Shown one piece after another: positions 37,015 through 45,283 of a stretch of 64,000 bases of DNA. Within the stretch, counting starts at the first letter, position 1, and each line of letters opens with the position of its first letter. The stretch comes from Gemmobacter serpentinus (GTDB lineage Bacteria; Pseudomonadota; Alphaproteobacteria; Rhodobacterales; Rhodobacteraceae): NCBI RefSeq assembly GCF_008973825.1, contig NZ_WCHR01000005.1, positions 248,001 to 312,000 on the forward strand. The letters are read 5' to 3'. A program made the translations under genes and the position numbers. The notes beneath the pieces were generated by a model. That model made no database searches and was not told the origin of the DNA. It saw only the letters and a list, made by a program, of their open reading frames with translations.

Positions 37015-38174
37015 CCGCGCATAATGTTCCGAACCGGAACTGGTCCTATCCGACCGCCATCAAGTTCGGCGTGGGCCGTATCTCGGAACTGGCGGGCCAC
37101 TGCATGGCCCATGGCATCACCAAGCCGCTTTTGGTGACCGACCGCGCCTTGGCCAGCCTGCCGATCACCGCCGAGGCTTTGGCCGTGCTGAAGGCGGCCG
37201 GTCTGGGCGATGCGCTGTTCAGCCAGGTCGATCCGAACCCCAACGAGATCAACATGGCCGAAGGCATCGCCGCCTACCGCGCCGGGGGTCATGACGGTGT
37301 CGTGGCTTTTGGTGGCGGCTCGGCGCTGGATCTGGGCAAGATGATCGCGCTGATGGCGCATCAGCGCGCCGATCTGTCGGTCTGGGACCTGGAGGATATC
37401 GACGATTGGTACACCCGCGCCGATGCTGACGCGATTGCGCCGGTGATCGCCGTGCCAACCACCGCCGGAACCGGGTCTGAAGTGGGCCGCGCGGGCGTGC
37501 TGACCAACAGTGCAACCCACAAGAAGAAGATCATCTTCCATCCCAAGCTGATGCCGGTGGTCACGATCTGCGATCCGGCGCTGACGGTGGGGATGCCGAA
37601 ATTCATCACCGCAGGCACCGGGATGGATGCCTTGGCCCATTGCCTTGAGGCCTATTGCAGCCCGTTCTACCACCCGATGTCGCAGGGCATCGCGCTGGAA
37701 GGGATGCGGCTCGTGTTTGAAAATCTGCCCAAGGTCTATGACAACCCGAACGACCTTGATGCCCGCGCCCATATGATGAGCGCGGCCGCCATGGGCGCGG
37801 TTGCCTTCCAGAAGGGTCTGGGTGCGATCCATTCGCTGTCGCATCCGATTGGGGCGGTCTACAACACCCATCACGGCACCACCAATGCCGTGGTCATGCC
37901 GATGGTGCTGGATTTCAACCGTAGCGCCATCGAGGAGCGGATTGAAAAGGCCGCAGCTTACCTCGGCATCGCGGGCGGCTTTGACGGTTTCCGCGCCGCG
38001 ATCATGGATCTGCGCAGCAAACTTGCCATCCCGGCCAACCTAACCGCGATGGGGGTCGAGGCCGCACGCCTGGACGAGCTGACCGAGATGGCGCTGGAAG
38101 ATCCGTCCTGCGGTGGCAACCCGATTGAAATGACGCGCGAAAATACCCGTGCGCTGTTTGCCGCCTGCATGTAA
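37011..38174 (+). CDS. Iron-containing alcohol dehydrogenase
   Basis: The 387-residue protein belongs to the group III (iron-type) alcohol dehydrogenases. It has the NAD loop AFGGGSALDLGK near residue 100 and TTAGTGSEVGRAGVLT. The metal ligands lie in GMDALAHCLEAYCSP (His near residue 208) and HSLSHPIGAVYNTHHG. The natural substrate is an alcohol or amino alcohol derivative; which one is unknown. The ATG at 37011 overlaps the upstream ALDH stop in an ATGA junction. An earlier in-frame ATG lies inside the ALDH gene and was rejected. Confidence 0.93.
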   Translation: MTAHNVPNRNWSYPTAIKFGVGRISELAGHCMAHGITKPLLVTDRALASLPITAEALAVLKAAGLGDALFSQVDPNPNEINMAEGIAAYRAGGHDGVVAFGGGSALDLGKMIALMAHQRADLSVWDLEDIDDWYTRADADAIAPVIAVPTTAGTGSEVGRAGVLTNSATHKKKIIFHPKLMPVVTICDPALTVGMPKFITAGTGMDALAHCLEAYCSPFYHPMSQGIALEGMRLVFENLPKVYDNPNDLDARAHMMSAAAMGAVAFQKGLGAIHSLSHPIGAVYNTHHGTTNAVVMPMVLDFNRSAIEERIEKAAAYLGIAGGFDGFRAAIMDLRSKLAIPANLTAMGVEAARLDELTEMALEDPSCGGNPIEMTRENTRALFAACM

Positions 38175-38239
38175 GGCAGGATGTGACATGGCAGCGGCCG
38201 GGCGGAATGGATCCGCCCGGCCCCCGCCCGAGGGACATG

Positions 38240-39484
38240 ATGACCGAACACCATAGCAGCGAGATCGCCGTCATCGGCGCGGGCGTTATTGGCATGGCCT
38301 GCGCCCTGCAATTGGCGCAGGATGGCAAGCGCGTGGTGATCGTCGACCCGGGTCAGCCCGGTATGGGGGCCTCATATGGCAATGCGGGCACGATTGCCGA
38401 TTATGCGGTGCAGCCGGTCGGCACACCCGAAGTGCTGAAAAACCTGCCCTCGCTGCTGTTCGACCGCAACTCGCCTTTGTCGATCCGCCATGCCGCGCTG
38501 CCGACGCTGGCACCCTGGCTGCTGCGCTTTGCCCGCCAAAGCCTGCCGGGACCAGCCGCCCGCAATGCACAGGCGATCGCCGCCCTTGTGGCCAGCGCCA
38601 ATGCCTCATGGAAAGGTTTTGCGACCGAGATCGGCGCGGAGCGGCTCTTGCGCCATGAGGGGTGCCTTTACCTTTACGAAACCGCGGGCGCCTTCCGCGC
38701 CGCCGGAAAGGATATGGCCGCGCGCAAGGCGCTTGGCATCACGGCGGAGCTGCTGCGCCCGGATGAGATTGCCGCGATGGAGCCGGGCCTGCCACCGCTG
38801 GAAGGCGGTGCCGCCTTCTTTCCGCAGGCGGTGTTCCTGTCCGATCCCGGCGCGGTGATGGGCCTGCTGGCCGCCCGGCTGGCGGCCCTTGGCGTGCCGC
38901 ATCTGACCTTCGCGGCGCAAAGCCTGAAACGCGGCCCGGCGGGGGTGACCGTGGAGGCACCGGGATGGCATCTGCACGCCCGTCATGTGGTTCTGGCCAC
39001 CGGCGCGCATGGCCGGGCGCTGGCGCTGCAGGCGGGTGACCGGGTGCCGCTGGAGACCGAGCGCGGCTATCACGTCGAATGGGAGATGGAGCGCCCGCGC
39101 CTGACCCGCCCGGCCTGTCCGACCAGCCGGGGGTTCTATCTCTGCCCGATGACGGGCCGCTTGCGGGTTGCGGGCACCGTGGAGCTGGGCGGACTGACGG
39201 CCCCGCCCTCGCCCCACCGTATCAACCGGCTGGTCAAGGGCGCGCAGGCGATCTTCCCCGATCTTGGGCCACCGACCCGCGACTGGATGGGCTTCCGCCC
39301 CTCCATGCCCGACAGCCTGCCGGTGATTTCCCCCTCCAGGGCAGGGCGCGACGTGATCCATGCCTATGGCCATGGCCATATCGGCTTGACTTTGGCCCCG
39401 ATCACGGCACGGATCGTCGCGGATATGATTGCGGGACGGCAGCCGGAACTTGACGTATCCCCCTACCGGGTGACGCGGTTTTAG
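38240..39484 (+). CDS. DadA-like FAD-dependent D-amino-acid dehydrogenase/amine oxidoreductase
   Basis: The 414-residue flavoprotein has the N-terminal dinucleotide motif AVIGAGVIGMACALQL and the DAO-family GASYGNAGTI segment seen in DadA. The C-terminal part carries RPSMPDSLPVISPS and YGHGHIGLTLAP, the FAD and substrate region. It would oxidise an amino acid or secondary amine to an imine. It sits 66 bases after the alcohol dehydrogenase and closes the catabolic set, possibly recovering a deaminated carbon skeleton. Start at 38240; an adjacent ATG at 38237 is nearly as good. A GC hairpin plus ATTT repeat follows the stop. Confidence 0.87.
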   Translation: MTEHHSSEIAVIGAGVIGMACALQLAQDGKRVVIVDPGQPGMGASYGNAGTIADYAVQPVGTPEVLKNLPSLLFDRNSPLSIRHAALPTLAPWLLRFARQSLPGPAARNAQAIAALVASANASWKGFATEIGAERLLRHEGCLYLYETAGAFRAAGKDMAARKALGITAELLRPDEIAAMEPGLPPLEGGAAFFPQAVFLSDPGAVMGLLAARLAALGVPHLTFAAQSLKRGPAGVTVEAPGWHLHARHVVLATGAHGRALALQAGDRVPLETERGYHVEWEMERPRLTRPACPTSRGFYLCPMTGRLRVAGTVELGGLTAPPSPHRINRLVKGAQAIFPDLGPPTRDWMGFRPSMPDSLPVISPSRAGRDVIHAYGHGHIGLTLAPITARIVADMIAGRQPELDVSPYRVTRF

Positions 39485-39493
39485 ACCCCGCCC

Positions 39494-39540
39494 CCGGGGC
39501 TGCGCGCCCCGGACCCGCGGAGTATTTGGACAATCAGCAA
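39494..39540 (+). repeat. GC hairpin/GAGTATTT intergenic repeat, copy 1
   Basis: A 7-bp stem (CCGGGGC/GCCCCGG) is followed by ACCCGCGGAGTATTTGGACAA. It starts 10 bases after the FAD oxidoreductase stop in the same orientation, so it probably acts as a terminator. Three related copies lie at 47622, 47798 and 52491. Confidence 0.6.
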
Positions 39541-39552
39541 AGGAATTTCTTC

Positions 39553-40557
39553 ATGGCGCGCAAGGCCTTCGTCACCGGATCGGCCGGGTTCATCGGCTTT
39601 CACCTGTGCCAGCGGCTTCTGGCAGAGGGCTGGGAGGTGCTGGGGCTGGATGCAATTTCGGATTACTATGACGTGCGCCTGAAACAGCGCCGCCACGCCA
39701 TGTTGAGCCAGAAGCCGGGTTTTCGCGCGGTGGAGGGGCTGTTGGAGACACCCGGCCTGCTGCGCGGCTTGATGGAGGAGTTTCGACCCGATGTGGTGGT
39801 GCATCTGGCCGCGCAGGCCGGGGTGCGTTACTCCATCGATGCGCCGCGTTCCTATGTCGAGTCCAACCTGATCGGCACATTCGAAGTTCTGGAGGCTGCG
39901 CGCGCCTTTCCCCCCCAGCATATGCTTCTGGCCTCCACCAGTTCGGTCTTCGGGGCGAATACCGAGATGCCCTATGCGGAAACGCATAAGGCCGATCACC
40001 AGATGAGCTTCTATGCCGCCACCAAGAAGGCGACCGAGGCGATGGCGCATAGCTATGCCCATCTCTATGATCTGCCGGTGACGATGTTCCGGTTTTTTAC
40101 CGTCTATGGTCCATGGGGCCGCCCCGATATGGCCCCCTATAAATTCACCCGGGCGATCCTGAATGGTGAGCCCATCGATATCTACAATCACGGCGACATG
40201 CAGCGTGACTTTACCTTCATCGATGATCTGGTGGTGGGCATTGCAAGGCTGATCGACGCCGTGCCCGGCACCGAACCTGTCGGCGATTTTGACAGCCTGT
40301 CCCCTGTTGCACCGTGGCGCGTGGTGAATATCGGCAATGGCGCGCCGGTGCCCTTGATGGATTTCGTCGCGGCCATCGAAGAGGCCACCGGGCGCCAGGC
40401 TGAAAAGGTCATGCTGCCGATGCAGCCCGGCGATGTGCCCGCGACATGGGCCGATGCAAGGCTGATCGACGCGCTGATCGGCACCCTGCCGCGCACCGAT
40501 ATCCGCGAGGGGATGCGCCGCTTTGTCGAATGGTATCGCGACTATTACGCGGTGTGA
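39553..40557 (+). CDS. NAD-dependent sugar-nucleotide epimerase (UDP-glucuronate 4-epimerase-like)
   Basis: The 334-residue protein is an extended short-chain dehydrogenase. It has GSAGFIGFHL (NAD binding, near residue 8), LLASTSSVFG (catalytic Ser/Thr near residue 125) and the YAATKK (YxxxK) pair near residue 151. The FFTVYGPWGRPDMA region is typical of UDP-glucuronate 4-epimerases, making UDP-galacturonate for surface polysaccharide. The ATG at 39553 follows AAAGGA; an in-frame upstream ATG lies in the hairpin repeat. The genes around it do not form a polysaccharide locus, so it stands alone. Confidence 0.88.
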   Translation: MARKAFVTGSAGFIGFHLCQRLLAEGWEVLGLDAISDYYDVRLKQRRHAMLSQKPGFRAVEGLLETPGLLRGLMEEFRPDVVVHLAAQAGVRYSIDAPRSYVESNLIGTFEVLEAARAFPPQHMLLASTSSVFGANTEMPYAETHKADHQMSFYAATKKATEAMAHSYAHLYDLPVTMFRFFTVYGPWGRPDMAPYKFTRAILNGEPIDIYNHGDMQRDFTFIDDLVVGIARLIDAVPGTEPVGDFDSLSPVAPWRVVNIGNGAPVPLMDFVAAIEEATGRQAEKVMLPMQPGDVPATWADARLIDALIGTLPRTDIREGMRRFVEWYRDYYAV

Positions 40558-40614
40558 GCAGGGGTGCCTGGGCGTCCCTGCTGACAGGTTGCGCGTTTCA
40601 CAGATTGCCGGCCT

Positions 40615-41601
40615 TCACAGATTCCCGGGCACAACCTGATCCGGCGGGCGATGGCCATCTGCGAAGGTCTTGATATTGATCAGGACCTTCTCGCCCATCT
40701 CGATCCGGCCCTCATGCGTGGCCGATCCCATATGCGGCAATAGCACCACATTGGACAACTCGCGCAGGCGCGGGTTGATCTCATGCCCGTTTTCGTAGAC
40801 ATCGAGGCCCGCCCCGGCCAGTTCCCCCGCACGCAGGCCGCGCGTCAGCGCGTTCTCGTCGATCACCTCGCCGCGCGAGGTGTTGATGACCACAGCCGAG
40901 GCCTTCATCAGCTTGAGACGCCGCGCGTTCAGCAGATGGAAGGTCGAGGGCGTATGCGGACAGTTGATCGAGACGATATCCATCCGCGCGATCATCTGGT
41001 CGAGGCTGTCCCAATAGGTCGCCTCCAGCTCCTGTTCGATATCCTCATGGACACGGCGGCGGTTGTGGTAATGGATCTGCATCCCGAAGGCGCGTGCGCG
41101 CCGCGCCACCGCCTGTCCGATCCGTCCCATGCCAAGGATGCCGAGCCTGCGGCCCCCGATGCGCCCGCCCAGGTGATCCATCGGGGCCCAGCCGCTCCAG
41201 CGGCCCGCCTGCATCTCGGCCATGCCTTCGGGCACGCGGCGCACCACACCCAGGATCAGCGCCATCACCATATCGGCGGTATCTTCGGCCCCCACACCGG
41301 GGGTGTTGGACACCAGGATCCCGCGCGAACGGGCGGTGGCCACATCGATATGATCGACCCCCGCGCCATAATTCGCGATCAGCTTCAGCCGGTCGCCCGC
41401 CTGCCCGATCACGCCCGCGTCGATCTGATCGGTGACACAGGGCACCAGCACATCACACCGCTTCACCGCCTGGACCAATTCGTCGCGGCTCATCTTCACA
41501 TCCGGGTCGCGCAGTTCGACATTGAACAGCTCTTTCATGCGCGCTTCGACAACATCGGGCAGCCGCCGTGTCACGATCACGTTCAGGCGCGGTATTGCCA
41601 T
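40615..41601 (-). CDS. D-2-hydroxyacid dehydrogenase (glyoxylate reductase-like)
   Basis: The 328-residue enzyme has the Rossmann motif LGILGMGRIGQAVARRA near residue 150. The catalytic residues lie in NTSRGEVIDENAL (Arg), GLDVYENGHEINPRL (Glu) and LLPHMGSATHEGR (His). It belongs to the glyoxylate/hydroxypyruvate reductase (GyaR) branch and would reduce 2-oxo acids with NAD(P)H. It diverges from the SH3-protein gene, with a 22-base palindromic element between them. It is distinct from the GhrA-type enzyme at 26647, so the window encodes two unrelated glyoxylate reductases. Confidence 0.9.
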   Translation of the reverse strand: MAIPRLNVIVTRRLPDVVEARMKELFNVELRDPDVKMSRDELVQAVKRCDVLVPCVTDQIDAGVIGQAGDRLKLIANYGAGVDHIDVATARSRGILVSNTPGVGAEDTADMVMALILGVVRRVPEGMAEMQAGRWSGWAPMDHLGGRIGGRRLGILGMGRIGQAVARRARAFGMQIHYHNRRRVHEDIEQELEATYWDSLDQMIARMDIVSINCPHTPSTFHLLNARRLKLMKASAVVINTSRGEVIDENALTRGLRAGELAGAGLDVYENGHEINPRLRELSNVVLLPHMGSATHEGRIEMGEKVLINIKTFADGHRPPDQVVPGNL

Positions 41602-41691
41602 GCCTTCCTCCCTGGTTCGGCTGATCCGGTCTCTTCCAAATCACCCCGGTTTCCGGCAAAGTGCCGCTTGGCGGGGCGAGACACAAGACCC

Positions 41692-41713
41692 CGCGCAACA
41701 ATGTTGCGCGCAA
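41692..41713. promoter_or_regulatory. Palindromic operator-like site
   Basis: CGCGCAACA and TGTTGCGCG flank a single A, and the right half overlaps a second perfect palindrome, TTGCGCGCAA. The site lies about midway between the divergent starts at 41601 and 41765. Its binding protein is unknown. Confidence 0.5.
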
Positions 41714-41764
41714 AGATGCATTTTGGACGGAAGGCATCCATCCAGCGTGACCGAGGACTGGAAA

Positions 41765-42433
41765 ATGGGCATTGATATCGGGCGGACGCTGCGGAACTTT
41801 CTGATCGCCACCGCCATCGCAGGCAGCGCCGTGGCGCAGACCGAACCGGAAGGCCGCGTCGATGCGGAAGATGTCGTCGCAGCGATCGAGGCCGCAACCC
41901 GCGATCAGGCCGCTGCGGCAAGCGACGCAGTGCCGGCGGCGGATGCAACATCCGCACAAGCGGCACCGGCTGATGCAGCGGCAGAGGCCGCGCAGCGCGA
42001 CCCTTCACGCGGGCAGGTCACCAACCTGCCGCTGCCCCGATTCGTCACGTTGAAAACCGATGAGGGCAATGCCCGGCGCGGTCCGGGTCTGTCGCATCGC
42101 ATCGACTGGGTCTTTACCCGCGCCGGGATGCCGCTGCGTGTGACGGCGGAATACGAGAACTGGCGCCGCGTCGAGGATCAGGAGGGCCTGGGCGGCTGGG
42201 TGCATTACTCGCTGCTGTCGGGGGTGCGCTCGGTCATCATCTCGGCCGAGCTTGCGGATTTTCGCGCCAGCGCAGACACCGATGCCGAGGTCGTGTTGCG
42301 CGCCGAGCGGGGCGTGATCGCCCGCGTGCTGCAATGCAATGAGGATTGGTGCCGCCTGACGGTGGAGGGCGAACGCGGCTGGGTCTCCAAGGCGGCGCTT
42401 TGGGGCGTGGAGCCCGGCGAAATCATCGAATAA
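41765..42433 (+). CDS. Secreted protein with two SH3-like domains
   Basis: The 222-residue protein begins with a signal peptide (LRNFLIATAIAGSAVAQ). A low-complexity Ala/Asp-rich stretch of about 65 residues follows, then bacterial SH3-like domains starting with KTDEGNARRGPGLSHRIDWV and ending with CRLTVEGERGWVSKAALWG. Such domains usually bind peptidoglycan or periplasmic partners. It is followed 14 bases later by a cation efflux gene and then a flavin reductase, probably in one operon. The Ala/Asp-rich linker is unlike the rest in composition but matches the host's GC bias. Confidence 0.82.
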   Translation: MGIDIGRTLRNFLIATAIAGSAVAQTEPEGRVDAEDVVAAIEAATRDQAAAASDAVPAADATSAQAAPADAAAEAAQRDPSRGQVTNLPLPRFVTLKTDEGNARRGPGLSHRIDWVFTRAGMPLRVTAEYENWRRVEDQEGLGGWVHYSLLSGVRSVIISAELADFRASADTDAEVVLRAERGVIARVLQCNEDWCRLTVEGERGWVSKAALWGVEPGEIIE

Positions 42434-42447
42434 GAACAGGCCCAGTC

Positions 42448-43332
42448 ATGGACAGCCAGACCCGCGCGAAACTCTCCGCCGCCATTGCGTCGGTGACGGT
42501 GGCCACAACCCTTGTGATCTTGAAACTATGGGCCCTTGGCGCGACCGGGGCACTGACCATCGCCGCCTCCTTGGCCGATAGCGCGATGGATCTCTTGATG
42601 AGCCTTGGTGCCATGGCCGCGCTGATCTATGCGGCAAAGCCCGCGGATGAGGATCACAATTTCGGCCATAGCTCGGTCGAGGATCTGACCGCGCTGGCGC
42701 AGGCGCTGCTGGTCGGGGCCTCGGGCGTGCTGATCGGTTGGGCCGCGATTGCGCGACTGATCGCGCCCTCGCCGGAAACCCTGCGCGATGAGGGCACCGG
42801 GATCTTCGTCATGGTCATCTCCATGGCGCTGACCGTGGCACTGGTCTGGTGGCAGGGACGGATCGCGCGCAAGACCGGCAGCCGGGTAATCGCCGCCGAC
42901 CGGCTGCATTATCTGGGGGACCTGATCCCTGCGGCCGGTGCGATCCTGTCGCTGATCGCCTCGCGCCAGTTCGGCATTGTGCAGGTTGACAGTATCGTGG
43001 CGCTGGTCGCCGCCGGGGTGCTGGCCGTCGGTGCCATCCGCATCTTCAAGGGGGCATGGGACGCGCTGATGGACCGACAGGCCCCGCCCGAGGTGATCGA
43101 GGGCATCGCCACGCTGGCACGCAACTGGCCGGGCGTCTTGGGCTTTCATGACCTGAAAACCCGCACCGCTGGCAGCCGCATCTTTGTCCACCTGCATATC
43201 GAACTGGATGGTGCCCTGACGCTGCGCGAGGCGCATGATATCGGTGCCGGGCTGCGCCGCACCATTTTGCTGGCCTATCCGCAGGCCGATGTCATCATCC
43301 ACAAGGATGTCGCCGAGACCGCAGGAGCGTGA
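42448..43332 (+). CDS. Cation diffusion facilitator family metal exporter
   Basis: The 294-residue protein has six predicted membrane helices. The CDF metal-site pattern is present: SLADSAMDLLMS in helix 2 (D-x-x-x-D, near residue 42) and ADRLHYLGDLIP in helix 5 (H-x-x-x-D). A cytoplasmic C-terminal domain includes FVHLHIELDGALTLREAHDI. This resembles FieF-type exporters of Fe2+ or Zn2+; the metal is not certain. It lies between the SH3-protein gene and the flavin reductase, with 3- to 14-base gaps. Confidence 0.92.
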   Translation: MDSQTRAKLSAAIASVTVATTLVILKLWALGATGALTIAASLADSAMDLLMSLGAMAALIYAAKPADEDHNFGHSSVEDLTALAQALLVGASGVLIGWAAIARLIAPSPETLRDEGTGIFVMVISMALTVALVWWQGRIARKTGSRVIAADRLHYLGDLIPAAGAILSLIASRQFGIVQVDSIVALVAAGVLAVGAIRIFKGAWDALMDRQAPPEVIEGIATLARNWPGVLGFHDLKTRTAGSRIFVHLHIELDGALTLREAHDIGAGLRRTILLAYPQADVIIHKDVAETAGA

Positions 43333-43335
43333 AGA

Positions 43336-43950
43336 ATGCTGTTTGATGTAGCCGATCTGCCCGCCGCCAATGTCTATAAGCTGCTGACGGCGACCGTGAC
43401 ACCGCGCCCGATCGCCTGGGTCTCCACCCGCAATGGCGAAGGTGTGGCCAATCTTGCCCCCTTCAGCTTTTTCAACGTCATGGGCGACCAGCCCCCGATT
43501 GTGGCCATAGGTATCAATCAGGGCCCCAAGGGGCGGATGAAGGACAGCGCCCGCAATATCGTCGACAGCGGCGAATTTGTGGTGAACCTCGTGCCCGAGG
43601 GCTTGGCGCAGGCGATGAATCAAAGTTCCATCGATGCGCCGCCGGGTGTGTCGGAATTTGCATTGGCCGGTTTGACAGAGGCACCCGCGCGCCATGTCGC
43701 GGCACCGTTGGTCGCAGAAAGCCCGGTCAGCCTCGAATGCGTCACCCATGCCTCCCTGCTGACCGGCCCCAAGCAATTGCTGGTGGTGGGGCGGGTGCTT
43801 GCAATCCATGTCGCCGACCGTTTCGTGCTGGATGCGGGCCGCGCCCATATCGACACCCCCGCGCTTGGCATGTTGGGCCGGGGCTTTGCCACAAGCTATA
43901 TCCGCACGGGCGACACATTCGAGATGCATCGCCCGAAATGGACCGAGTAA
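43336..43950 (+). CDS. Flavin reductase family protein
   Basis: The 204-residue protein has the FMN-binding split-barrel fold of the flavin-reductase-like family. It has TATVTPRPIAWVSTRNGEG near the start, LAPFSFFNVMGDQPPIVAIG in the flavin site, and ECVTHASLLTG. It would reduce or bind FMN with NAD(P)H and could feed an oxygenase, though none is adjacent. It starts three bases after the cation exporter gene and converges with osmC. Confidence 0.88.
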   Translation: MLFDVADLPAANVYKLLTATVTPRPIAWVSTRNGEGVANLAPFSFFNVMGDQPPIVAIGINQGPKGRMKDSARNIVDSGEFVVNLVPEGLAQAMNQSSIDAPPGVSEFALAGLTEAPARHVAAPLVAESPVSLECVTHASLLTGPKQLLVVGRVLAIHVADRFVLDAGRAHIDTPALGMLGRGFATSYIRTGDTFEMHRPKWTE

Positions 43951-43957
43951 GCGCCGC

Positions 43958-44422
43958 TCAGGCCAGCACGAATTCCGGCGCGTAATCGACCGGGAAGTTC
44001 ACCGATCGCGCAATGAAACAGACCTTGTGGATACGGTGGTGGATTTCCTCGGCCAGCGCCAGGTCGCTGCCTTGCGGCAGGGTGATCTTCGGGCGCAGCG
44101 TGGCGCTGACAAAGCGCCCCGCCCCGCCGGGGCCCACCTCACCCCGCCCCACAGGCGCATCCTCATAGCCCTGCACCGCAATCTTCGCATCGCTCGCGTA
44201 ATGCAGATACCACAGCATGTGACAGGCCGAGAGGGCGGAAAGCAGCAGGTCTTCCGGGTTCATCCTGGCCGGATCGCCGCCCAGCAGCGGATCGTTGGAA
44301 CAATGCACCACCGGCTTGCCCGGCACCGCGATATCCCATGTGCGGTCATAGGCGCGGTAGTTCGCGGTGCCCTCACCCCGGTTGCCGGTCCAGATCACGC
44401 GGGTCGTATAGTCATGCGCCAT
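43958..44422 (-). CDS. OsmC family peroxide-reducing protein
   Basis: The 154-residue protein matches the OsmC/Ohr fold. It has NPEDLLLSALSACHMLWYLHYA, where the Cys of SACH (near residue 84) is the reactive thiol, and a C-terminal IHHRIHKVCFIARSVNFPV with the second Cys. It would reduce organic hydroperoxides with dithiols in the cytoplasm. The ATG at 44422 follows AAGGAGGG. An upstream in-frame ATG at 44461 has no such signal and was rejected. It converges with the flavin reductase and precedes the carnitine operon's last gene on the same strand. Confidence 0.9.
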   Translation of the reverse strand: MAHDYTTRVIWTGNRGEGTANYRAYDRTWDIAVPGKPVVHCSNDPLLGGDPARMNPEDLLLSALSACHMLWYLHYASDAKIAVQGYEDAPVGRGEVGPGGAGRFVSATLRPKITLPQGSDLALAEEIHHRIHKVCFIARSVNFPVDYAPEFVLA

Positions 44423-44485
44423 GTGCAGCCCTCCTTGCAGAATAGGCCGGACATAGCGCATTGCCCGCCGCGCGACGAGGCGGCT

Positions 44486-45283
44486 TCAGCGCCCCTTCCA
44501 GACCGGATCGCGCTTTTCAGCAAAGGCGCGCGCGCCTTCCAGCTGATCCTCGGAGGAATAGAGCCGGTCCACCGTCGCCATCTGTCGCTTGGTGATGCGG
44601 TTCAACGCATCCTGAAAGCGCAGCGCCTCAGCCTCGCGCACAACTTCCTTGATCGCGGCATAGACGAGCGGCGGCCCGCTTTCCAACAGCCGCGCCAGAT
44701 CCCAGGCCTTGGGCAGCAGATCCTCGGTCGTGGTGATTTCCTTCAGGATGCCCCAACGCAGCGCCTCTTCGGCGTCGAACCACCGCCCCGTCAGCAGCAG
44801 ATCCATCGCGACATGATAGGGAATGCGCTTGGGCAATTTGATCGAGGCCGCATCGGCCACCGTGCCAGAGCGGATCTCTGGCAAGGCAAAGGTCGCATTG
44901 CTCGATGCAAGGATCAAATCGCAGGAAAGGGCAAGTTCCAAGCCCCCGCCACAGCAGATTCCATTGACCGCGGCGATGACGGGTTTGTTGAGATTTGGCA
45001 ATTCCTGCAAACCGCCAAAGCCGCCCACCCCATAATCGCCATCCACTGCATCGCCATCGGCGGCGGCCTTCAGATCCCAGCCAGGGCAGAAGAACTTCTC
45101 GCCCTCGGCGCGCAATATGGCCACGCGCAGGCTGTCATCATCGCGGAAGGCGCGGAAGGTCAGACCCATGATGCGGCTGGTCGCCAGATCAATCGCATTG
45201 GCCTTGGGCCGGTCCAGCGTCACTTCCAGCACCGCACCTTCGCGCCGCGTGCGAATTGGCCCCTCGGTCAGCATCTTCATCAT
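44486..45283 (-). CDS. caiD: Carnitinyl/crotonobetainyl-CoA hydratase-like enoyl-CoA hydratase
   Basis: The 265-residue crotonase-fold protein has the oxyanion-hole segments NAIDLATSRIM and AVNGICCGGGLELALSCDLI near residue 105. In CaiD-like members it hydrates crotonobetainyl-CoA to L-carnitinyl-CoA. FALPEIRSGTVADAASIKL fits the CaiD branch, where the Glu of PEI acts in catalysis. It is the last gene of the predicted carnitine/gamma-butyrobetaine operon, and its ATG overlaps the stop of the acyl-CoA ligase. The substrate assignment rests on the neighbours and family likeness. Confidence 0.8.
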   Translation of the reverse strand: MMKMLTEGPIRTRREGAVLEVTLDRPKANAIDLATSRIMGLTFRAFRDDDSLRVAILRAEGEKFFCPGWDLKAAADGDAVDGDYGVGGFGGLQELPNLNKPVIAAVNGICCGGGLELALSCDLILASSNATFALPEIRSGTVADAASIKLPKRIPYHVAMDLLLTGRWFDAEEALRWGILKEITTTEDLLPKAWDLARLLESGPPLVYAAIKEVVREAEALRFQDALNRITKRQMATVDRLYSSEDQLEGARAFAEKRDPVWKGR

